A stretch of 64,000 nt of DNA from assembly GCF_023746555.1 (NCBI RefSeq), contig NZ_CP098755.1, positions 384,501-448,500 of the forward strand. Reading direction: 5' to 3'. The translations under genes and the position numbers were made by a program. Below the pieces are notes generated by a model that saw only the letters and a list, made by a program, of their open reading frames with translations, did not search any database and had not been told where the DNA came from. Of the stretch, positions 58,366 to 64,000 are shown piece by piece. Every line of letters begins with the position of its first letter. Position 1 is the stretch's first letter. The stretch is from Brevibacillus ruminantium (lineage in GTDB: Bacteria > Bacillota > Bacilli > Brevibacillales > Brevibacillaceae).

Positions 58366-58580
58366 GGGCCGCAGTGAGAAGAAGCATGTTTCCCTGCTCA
58401 GCTCCGTATTCCGCCCGCAAGGAAGTATGACTGTCCGCTCCGGAGTGATTCGCGGGGGAGACGCAAAAGGAGTACCGCTCCGAGGTCATCCCACGTTGCG
58501 CTCCTTTTTCCCGCGAATCCCCCCTCCGCTGAGCAAGGGCTCCACAGTCGCAACGCAGGGAAACATGCTTCTTCATGAGC
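58366..58580 (+). repeat. Palindromic 210 bp element, copy 1
   Basis: The outer arms GAAGAAGCATGTTTCCCTGC (58378-58397) and its exact complement (58555-58574) form a 20 bp stem. Inner stems are GATTCGCGGG (58447-58456)/CCCGCGAATC (58510-58519) and GGAG-CGCAA/TTGCG-CTCC, ending in CGAGGTCATCCCACGTT (58481-58497). Copy 2 at 59005-59222 is the same element in reverse orientation. Open frames through it are by-products. The left part of this gap (58290-58365) shows nothing else. Confidence 0.85.
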
Positions 58581-58622
58581 CGGAGTTTTTCAAAAATTTG
58601 TGGGCAAAAGCTTTGATGCAAA

Positions 58623-58979
58623 ATGAAAAATGAAGAAGAAAAATACCAGGGTAACGTCGAAATGGACGAGACTTATTTCTTATTCTCTGAAAAAGGTAAA
58701 CGGAACATCACCGAACGCAAGCCGCTTAAACGTGGTGGCAAAGCCAAATATCTTGGTATCAGCAACGACCAAGTGTGTGTACTGGTTGCCCGTGACCGAC
58801 AGAAAATGACTTACTCTGGCGTTCTTGGACGCAGACGGATTCGGACAACGAAATTGGATGAGGCGATTAGTGATCATTTACCTGACTCAAACGCGCTTTG
58901 CACCGATTCGTGGAGGGCATTCAATTCGTATGCGAATTCAAAAGCGTTGCTCATTACTGTAATTGCTTTTCATAATTAA
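58623..58979 (+). pseudogene. IS1595-family transposase fragment (ISXO2-like DDE domain)
   Basis: 118 residues, against about 300 for an intact IS1595 transposase. Seen: GNVEMDETYFLFSEKGKRN with the first catalytic Asp, RGGKAKYLGISNDQVCVLVARDR, and LCTDSWRAFNSYA with the second Asp. The N-terminal zinc ribbon and DNA-binding part and the C-terminal Glu/Asn region are absent. Lies between two inverted copies of a palindromic repeat. A dead remnant. Confidence 0.85.
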
Positions 58980-59004
58980 AAAAGTGAGAAGTAGCACTAT
59001 GTTC

Positions 59005-59222
59005 GGAGAAGAATCATGTTTCCCTGCGGTGCGACTGTGAAGCCCAGCTCAGCGGAGCAGCGTTTGGCGGGAAACAGGGGCGTAACGTGGGATGACCTCG
59101 AAGCGCTGCTGCTTTTACGCACCCCCGCCAAACGCTGTGGAGCGGACAGTGAATCTTCCCCGCAGGGCGGAATACGGAGCTAAGCAGGGAAACATGATTC
59201 TTCTCACCGCGGCTGCGCAGCA
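59005..59222 (-). repeat. Palindromic 210 bp element, copy 2 (inverted)
   Basis: The outer arms GAGAAGAATCATGTTTCCCTGC (59006-59027) and exact complement (59184-59205) form a 22 bp stem. The inner stem is CAGCGTTTGGCGGG (59058-59071)/CCCGCCAAACGCTG (59124-59137), and the core AACGTGGGATGACCTCG (59084-59100) is identical to that of copy 1. Stem bases differ from copy 1 in both arms together, keeping the pairing. Confidence 0.85.
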
Positions 59223-59260
59223 CGGAAACATGATTCTTCTCACCGCGACTGCGCAGCACG
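59189..59260 (+). repeat. Tandem 36 bp duplication at the end of copy 2
   Basis: Two 36-base units, GAAACATGATTCTTCTCACC followed by GCG(G/A)CTGCGCAGCACG, differing at one base. The unit contains the right outer arm of copy 2, so the element's end was duplicated. The rest up to 59424 is AT-rich and probably holds the promoter of the next gene. Confidence 0.85.
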
Positions 59261-59424
59261 AAAATACTCCCTCTCTGGATAACCATAGTCAAATATTCAA
59301 GAGAAAAGTAAAGAAAACGCAGATAAATTTCGATGTTCCCCTTAGAATATTTTATATTTTCATACTTTAAAAACAATAATGTATCATATATAATGGATTT
59401 ACCAAAAGAAGGGAGTGTTGTTCC

Positions 59425-60330
59425 ATGCAGCTTCTCGATTCCTATCTGGAGTCAGGTCTGATCGGTATGGCAAGAGGAGGAAAACAGGGATGGTTTTATG
59501 CCCATTTCGGCGCCGCCCTGTTGGCAGGGTATTTCATGAACCAGGAGCATGATCTCCCGGAGCATGTAAGGCGGGGCATCGAACAGATTGGAGAAGGCTT
59601 TCGGCGGAACAACCCGGAATGGTACCTGCCCCTCAACGAGCCAAAGACAGATCCTGCCTTGCTGGAGAGAGTGATCAACGGGCTGGCGGTCAACACCGAA
59701 AAGCTGACGTCATCCGGACACGGCTTTGCTCTGGGCGTTCTCGCACTGAAAGCCCTGCGGCAAAGACCCGACCTGATCACGCATGAAGTGGTGGAGGGAT
59801 TGGTCCAGGTATTGGACGATACGACCCGGGACAGAGCCAATCGCTATTGGGGCATCCGCAACTACCAGGAGGTAACCGAAGCAGATATCGCCGAGGATTT
59901 TCCTCCCTACGCAGACACACTGGAGATGGCAGAGCGCACCTTTGGCGAGCTGCATACCGTGGTAGCCGGACGAAAAATTGACGGTGTCATGTACCATTTT
60001 GCCGGGGAGATCGAACATAGTGTCACATTTGCCCAAGCGCTGACCGATCTGGAGCGATTCGGCTACACCGATCTGGTGAAAGCGGGCATGGTCAACCACC
60101 GCATCCAGATGTACCTCAATCGCCAGATGCCCGAGGAGCTGCTGAGTGAACAGGTGCGGCAGCCGCTCTTTACCTCCGTTCTTTCCCTGGAATACTGGAG
60201 CAAAACCTACCAAGACCCGCATGCCTTGAAGGTGCCTTATGCAGCCATGGATCTCCTGCGCCGGCTGCCTGAAGAGAAGCGAGAGGAAGCGGAATACGGC
60301 GTGTGCAAGCTTTTGACGATCATGAAGTAA
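59425..60330 (+). CDS. Hypothetical 301-residue protein
   Basis: I do not recognise this protein. It has no signal peptide or membrane segment and appears mostly helical, with GMARGGKQGWFYAHFGAALLAGYFM at the start, conserved-looking HGFALGVLALKALRQRPD, and AGRKIDGVMYHFAGEIEHSVTFAQAL in the middle. Codon use resembles the neighbours and GAAGGGAG lies upstream of the ATG, so it is a real gene. It is monocistronic with its own terminator and lies just after the repeat region. The repeated His/Asp-rich helices could suit a cofactor or metal site; this is speculation. Confidence 0.75.
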   Translation: MQLLDSYLESGLIGMARGGKQGWFYAHFGAALLAGYFMNQEHDLPEHVRRGIEQIGEGFRRNNPEWYLPLNEPKTDPALLERVINGLAVNTEKLTSSGHGFALGVLALKALRQRPDLITHEVVEGLVQVLDDTTRDRANRYWGIRNYQEVTEADIAEDFPPYADTLEMAERTFGELHTVVAGRKIDGVMYHFAGEIEHSVTFAQALTDLERFGYTDLVKAGMVNHRIQMYLNRQMPEELLSEQVRQPLFTSVLSLEYWSKTYQDPHALKVPYAAMDLLRRLPEEKREEAEYGVCKLLTIMK

Positions 60331-60340
60331 GAGAGGCAGG

Positions 60341-60370
60341 GGATGTGCTGCAAAATGGCACATCCTTTTT
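60341..60370 (+). terminator. Terminator after the hypothetical gene
   Basis: GGATGTGC and GCACATCC with a nine base loop, followed by five T residues. Confidence 0.85.
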
Positions 60371-60506
60371 GTTTTGGAAAATCATACTAAGGCGGCATGA
60401 CTTATGCAGGTCCCCAAGCGGGCCAAACTGTGGTACCATGTAAAAAATTCGTTTTTACGCTGCCTTCGGAAAGCCGGTATTGTCCCCGGAAGGGAGGTTG
60501 TTGGTC

Positions 60507-61205
60507 ATGACGAATACCAAAATATTGGTTGCGGATGACGATCCGAATGTGTGTGAGATTATCCGTCTGTTTTGTTCCAAACAACAAATGGACCTGGTGG
60601 TGGCAAACGACGGGAAGCAAGCCTTGGAGCTGGCTGAAAAGGAGCTTCCTGATCTAATCATTCTCGATGTCATGATGCCGCAAATGGATGGCTTTGAAGC
60701 ATGTCGAGAAATTCGCAAAAAGTGGGACATACCGATTATTATGCTGACGGCCAAGGATGAAGAATTCGACAGGGTTCTCGGGCTGGAGCTGGGGGCAGAT
60801 GACTATGTGACCAAGCCGTTCAGTCCGCGTGAGCTGTTGGCCCGGATTCGAGCGATTATGAGAAGAATGCAGCCGAGGGAAAAGCAGGAGGAAGAAACCC
60901 TTCATGTGCTGTCATTTGATCAGCTTGTCATCGACATCGAAAAACGGGAGGTTCTGGCGGCAGAGGAGAAGGTCAATTTTCGGCCAAAGGAATTCGATTT
61001 GCTGGTCCACATGGCCCGATCGCCGGGAAGCGTATTTTCACGCGAGCAATTGCTGGAACAAATCTGGGGTTTTGATTATTTCGGCGATGCGCGAACGATT
61101 GATGTGCATATCAAAAAGATCAGGCAGCGTCTGCAAAAACTGCCGTATGAGTGTATACACACGGTGTGGGGAATTGGCTATAAATTCGGAGTGGATGAAC
61201 CGTGA
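60507..61205 (+). CDS. OmpR-family response regulator (PhoP/ResD-like)
   Basis: 232 residues: receiver with Asp54 in IILDVMMPQMDGFEA, YVTKPFSPRELLARI, then an OmpR winged helix (FRPKEFDLLVHMARSPGSVFSREQLLEQIWG; RTIDVHIKKIRQRL; VWGIGYKF). Start ATG at 60507 behind AAGGGAGG. It overlaps the kinase gene by four bases. Confidence 0.93.
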   Translation: MTNTKILVADDDPNVCEIIRLFCSKQQMDLVVANDGKQALELAEKELPDLIILDVMMPQMDGFEACREIRKKWDIPIIMLTAKDEEFDRVLGLELGADDYVTKPFSPRELLARIRAIMRRMQPREKQEEETLHVLSFDQLVIDIEKREVLAAEEKVNFRPKEFDLLVHMARSPGSVFSREQLLEQIWGFDYFGDARTIDVHIKKIRQRLQKLPYECIHTVWGIGYKFGVDEP

Positions 61206-62647
61206 TGGGGATGTCGAAAAGCATCTTTCGCCGCCTGCTGTTTAGCTTTCTGGCTACAGTACTCATCGGGCTGGGCTTTTCTGGAATCCTCATCTCCTTT
61301 TTTGCCAAAGAATACATCTATGGAGCACAAAAAGAAACCATGCTGCGTCAGGCGAAAAAGGTAAATGCGGCGATTCAGGACTACAGTGAGGTAAATCAAC
61401 TGCTGATCGGCACCCTGGCGCTGCTCGATGAGTCGTTTGATACGCGGATCTGGCTCTTTGACAGCAACGGCAAAATTGTCGCCACGTCGATGAAGGATGA
61501 GGTGTTTACCGGAAAATCAGTGGCCCGTTCCATCGCGGATTCGGTCCTGCAGGGGAAAAATGCCGTTTCAGAATTAAAAATAGAAGGCTTGGAAGATCCG
61601 ATGCTGTCCGTAGCCATCCCCTGGGGAAAAGGGGAGAAGGTGTACGGGGGGATTATCCTGCATGCACCGATTGAAGGAGTCGAGCGCACCTTTGCTCATA
61701 TGCGGGAGACGATCCTCTGGGCCACCTTGTTCGGCGTTCTTTTGTCCACCGCGATGGTTTCTTATGTATCTTGGTCGATTTCCAAACCGCTGCGCACGAT
61801 TGAACGGGCAACAGCGGAGATCGGGCGCGGCAATTACACGGAGCGGGTCAAGGTAGACACTGCGGATGAAATCGGCGATCTGGCACAGACCATCAATACA
61901 CTTGCCGGCAGACTGGAGCGCGTCGAGCAGGAGAGGCATCATCTGGAACAGGTGAGAAATGATTTTCTGGCCAATGTTTCCCATGAGCTGCGGACACCCC
62001 TGACGGCGATGCAGGGCTTTTTGGAGGCACTGCAGGACGGGCTGGTTGAGGAAGAAGAGGCAAGGCAGAAATACTATGCCGTCATGTATTCGGAAACACT
62101 GCACATCACGCGGCTGGTCGATGACTTGATGGACCTGATGAAGCTGGAAAACAACGAGCTGGCTTTGGCAAAATTCCCGATTGATGTCGGGGGCGTTATC
62201 GATAAAGTGGTGCTTGCCTTCCGACCGGAGGCAGAGGAAAAAGGGGTCGAGATCCTCGTGGAGATGCCGGAAAAACTGCCCAAGGTCTACGCCGATAAAG
62301 ACCGGATCGCCCAGATCATGAAAAATCTCGTAAAGAACGCGATCAAATTTACGGATGAAGGGACGATACGTCTGTCCGCTCGCAGTGAAGCCGAGTGGGT
62401 TGAGATCTCGGTTGCAGACAGCGGGGTCGGTATCTCAGCAGATGACCAGGAGCGCATCTGGGAGCGTTTTTTCAAAGTGGATCGCGGCCGCTCCAAAAAG
62501 AACAAAGGAACCGGATTGGGCCTGGCAATCGTCAAGGAGCTGGTCGAGCTTCACGACGGCGAGGTGACGCTTACCAGCGAGCCAGGCAAGGGAAGCACGT
62601 TTTCGGTGCGGCTGCCAGCCATGGACTGCGAGCGCATGATTTCCTAA
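61202..62647 (+). CDS. Sensor histidine kinase (ResE/PhoR-like layout)
   Basis: 481 residues: helix 1 (about 12-34), an outer domain of 130 residues with a PDC/PAS-like look (FDTRIWLFDSNGKIVATS), helix 2 (about 170-192), HAMP, HisKA with His261 in VSHELRTPLTAMQGF, and HATPase (NLVKNAIKF, DSGVGI, GTGLGLAIVKEL). Start GTG at 61202 overlaps the regulator stop; ATG at 61205 or 61211 is possible. The signal is unknown; a small lipoprotein follows and may be linked. Confidence 0.92.
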   Translation: MMGMSKSIFRRLLFSFLATVLIGLGFSGILISFFAKEYIYGAQKETMLRQAKKVNAAIQDYSEVNQLLIGTLALLDESFDTRIWLFDSNGKIVATSMKDEVFTGKSVARSIADSVLQGKNAVSELKIEGLEDPMLSVAIPWGKGEKVYGGIILHAPIEGVERTFAHMRETILWATLFGVLLSTAMVSYVSWSISKPLRTIERATAEIGRGNYTERVKVDTADEIGDLAQTINTLAGRLERVEQERHHLEQVRNDFLANVSHELRTPLTAMQGFLEALQDGLVEEEEARQKYYAVMYSETLHITRLVDDLMDLMKLENNELALAKFPIDVGGVIDKVVLAFRPEAEEKGVEILVEMPEKLPKVYADKDRIAQIMKNLVKNAIKFTDEGTIRLSARSEAEWVEISVADSGVGISADDQERIWERFFKVDRGRSKKNKGTGLGLAIVKELVELHDGEVTLTSEPGKGSTFSVRLPAMDCERMIS

Positions 62648-62790
62648 AACTGGAGGATGGTCATACTTTTTTCATATCTTGTTCATGATTTTTTCCCACA
62701 CTCCTCACAGATTGAACATTTTTCCCAGCTACCATAGAGACGTGGCCGAAAGACGGCACGAAGCACAGAAAAGGAAAGGGGAGTTCAATC

Positions 62791-63126
62791 ATGAACAAAC
62801 GATGGATATCTTTAGCGGCAGTCGCGCTTCTACTGTCCGGCAGCCTGGTGGCCTGCTCCAGCCCAACCAGCAATCCGGAGCCAGCGACGGAGCAAGACGG
62901 AGGCGCAGCCATCCCAGGCTCTTCTTCTCCAACGGAATCTACTCCATCTGCTGATAGCGCTGATTCTCAGGATCAGTCCAAACCGGATGATGCTGCGAAG
63001 CCAGATGCGTCCGCCGGGGAAACAGATTCGCAGTCTGGCTCCACAGATGCATCCACACCGGATTCTTCGTCCGGATCGAGTGATGGCGAAGCCAATCAGG
63101 CTCCTTCATCCACCACGAGCAACTAA
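62791..63126 (+). CDS. Small Ser/Asp-rich lipoprotein
   Basis: 111 residues: signal MNKRWISLAAVALLLSGSLVACSS with lipobox LVACSS, then a fully low-complexity tail rich in Ser, Asp, Thr, Pro, Glu and Ala (no hydrophobic core). Likely an extended surface stalk or spacer. GAAAGGGGAG precedes the ATG. Follows the kinase gene by 143 bases. Function unknown. Confidence 0.8.
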   Translation: MNKRWISLAAVALLLSGSLVACSSPTSNPEPATEQDGGAAIPGSSSPTESTPSADSADSQDQSKPDDAAKPDASAGETDSQSGSTDASTPDSSSGSSDGEANQAPSSTTSN

Positions 63127-63183
63127 TCGATTTCACCTGTTGGGTCGCGTTTGAATACTTCACTACTTCCCTCCCACAATCAC

Positions 63184-63211
63184 AGAGGTGGCATACTGCC
63201 GCCTCTTTTTG
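63184..63211 (+). terminator. Terminator after the lipoprotein gene
   Basis: AGAGGTGGC and GCCGCCTCT with loop ATACT, followed by a T tract. Confidence 0.8.
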
Positions 63212-63227
63212 TTTTTCCTGGCGCAGA

Positions 63228-63243
63228 TGTGATGTTCGTCACA
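63228..63243. promoter_or_regulatory. Fnr/Crp-type operator
   Basis: TGTGA-TGTTCG-TCACA is a perfect 5-6-5 palindrome (extended to ATGTGA/TCACAT), the consensus Bacillus Fnr box. It is 82 bases before the fnr-like gene and suggests autoregulation. Confidence 0.78.
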
Positions 63244-63324
63244 TGACGGAATGGCACAATCCGTTAGGATGAGAGTAGACACTTTTGATGTGAACGGAAA
63301 AGAGAGAATGAGAGGGGATCGAAC

Positions 63325-64000
63325 GTGAATACGACGCCATTTTCCCAGCAGATGATGGATTTGCTGAAGGCAAACATGGAAACCAGACAGGTGCCCAAAG
63401 GAACCTCGCTGTTTCAGGAGCAAGAACCTTCCAAACATCTCTATTATGTCTGGGAGGGACAAATTCAGGTGATGAATACGACAGGGGATGAAAAGCTCTT
63501 TGTGATTCAACTGTACCATCCTGGCGATTTGCTGGGAGCAAGCACCGAGCAACCGGACATTCCCTGCTGCTTTCAGGCAGAAGCGACTGCGGACAGCGTA
63601 GTGGGGGTTATCGGAGTCGAGAAGCTGCGCGAGCTAATGAAAGAGCATCCGGAGTTGGCCGTACAGCTCGTGAAGTGGTTGACGCTCATGGAGCGCTCTT
63701 TGCAATTAAAGCTGCGCGATTTGTTTTTATACGGAAAACAAGGAGCTTTGGCGGCCACCCTGCTGCGTCTCTGCCATACGTACGGAGTTCGCAGGGACAG
63801 TGAAATCCGCATCGAGCAGCGATTTACACACGCCGATCTGGCGAAGTTCATCGGCGCAACCAGAGAGAGTGTCAATCGCATGGTCAACAAATGGCGGAAA
63901 AAACAGATTCTCTCGGTGGAAGACGGCTACCTGATCGTTCAGGATTCCCATGCATTAAAAAACATGTGCCATTGCATGAATTGCGCCAAAGAAGTATGCA
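63325..64000 (+). CDS. fnr: Fnr-type oxygen-sensing regulator, 3' end outside the window
   Basis: 225 residues visible. Cyclic-nucleotide-binding-like barrel (VPKGTSLFQEQEPSKHLYYVWEGQIQVM), dimer helix, then Crp-type helix-turn-helix (FTHADLAKFIGATRESVNRMVNKWRKKQIL). Near the end is C217-x2-C220-x4-C225 with an extra Cys215, as in the C-terminal [4Fe-4S] motif of Bacillus subtilis Fnr; Asp132 in LRDLFLYGKQGAL corresponds to its Asp ligand. Start GTG at 63325 behind GAGGGGA. It should activate anaerobic genes such as nitrate respiration, complementing the aerobic qox system. Confidence 0.88.
   Translation, partial: MNTTPFSQQMMDLLKANMETRQVPKGTSLFQEQEPSKHLYYVWEGQIQVMNTTGDEKLFVIQLYHPGDLLGASTEQPDIPCCFQAEATADSVVGVIGVEKLRELMKEHPELAVQLVKWLTLMERSLQLKLRDLFLYGKQGALAATLLRLCHTYGVRRDSEIRIEQRFTHADLAKFIGATRESVNRMVNKWRKKQILSVEDGYLIVQDSHALKNMCHCMNCAKEVC

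Noticed and set aside
58427-58633. Small plus-strand open frame in palindromic copy 1, and its counterpart in copy 2
   Set aside because: The shared RGHPTLR-like peptide is a product of the repeated, structured DNA; stems show base-pair-preserving, not codon-preserving, changes.
59189-59260. Possible CRISPR array
   Set aside because: Only two units directly joined without spacers, no cas genes; it is a tandem duplication.
1-64000. tRNA or rRNA genes
   Set aside because: No cloverleaf with the usual GGTTCGA-type T arm, and no conserved rRNA segments were noticed; a tRNA scan would settle it.

Overview
The window is chromosomal DNA of an aerobic, endospore-forming Gram-positive bacterium of the order Bacillales. 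The nearest feel is Brevibacillus or a relative in the Paenibacillaceae, judged from gene content and not from any search. The main evidence is a complete gerPABCDEF germination operon behind a sigma-K-type promoter, a qoxABCD aa3-type quinol oxidase, yclNOPQ-like petrobactin uptake, an S-box riboswitch, SLH-type surface proteins, strong GGAGG ribosome binding sites and frequent GTG/TTG starts. No rRNA, tRNA or CRISPR array was seen. The DNA looks more AT-rich before about 12 kb than after it (an impression, not measured).

Layout. 0-12 kb: a cut membrane-protein gene, dapA behind a 5'-truncated hisC, a MocR-type regulator, the qox operon, malic enzyme followed by a decarboxylase remnant, psuG and ctaB (heme O synthase, which serves the heme-copper oxidase). 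12-16.5 kb: a His-rich secreted protein behind a CsoR-like copper-type promoter, a DoxX protein, a small ATPase and an SLH-TraB/GumN surface protein. 16.7-23.6 kb: one operon of RND pump, adaptor lipoprotein, small membrane protein and two-component system. 23.7-25.5 kb: an IS200/IS605 element (tnpA, tnpB and a presumptive omega RNA) whose right end supplies the ribosome binding site of a YusU-like gene. 25.8-38.3 kb: two parallel pairs of MocR regulator and divergent EamA transporter sharing nearly the same operator, separated by redox genes (Fur-boxed ABC exporter, quinone oxidoreductase, truncated hemoglobin, ArsR regulator, luciferase-like and Old Yellow Enzyme oxidoreductases), then a YneR-like protein behind a structured leader and an FMN reductase.

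38.5-42.5 kb is a Fur-controlled petrobactin-type uptake operon. 42.6-45.7 kb is a spore block: Hsp20-like protein, gerPABCDEF and a divergent extra gerPD-like gene. 45.8-47.4 kb holds a WYL regulator and a DinB protein. 47.6-52.6 kb is a second Fur-controlled siderophore operon with a FhuF-like ferric reductase. 53.2-58.2 kb has an SLH protein and a ribose-type ABC transporter controlled by a SAM-I riboswitch, whose likely ligand is methylthioribose (inference). 58.3-59.3 kb contains an IS1595-family transposase remnant between two inverted copies of a roughly 210 bp palindromic element. The window closes with an unknown 301-residue protein, a second two-component system, a small lipoprotein and the start of an Fnr-type oxygen regulator. 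Together these modules deal with respiration, iron supply, redox and electrophile stress and sporulation. The least explained structures are the covarying 210 bp palindromic element, the leader RNA upstream of the YneR-like gene, and the shared operator of the MocR/EamA pairs.
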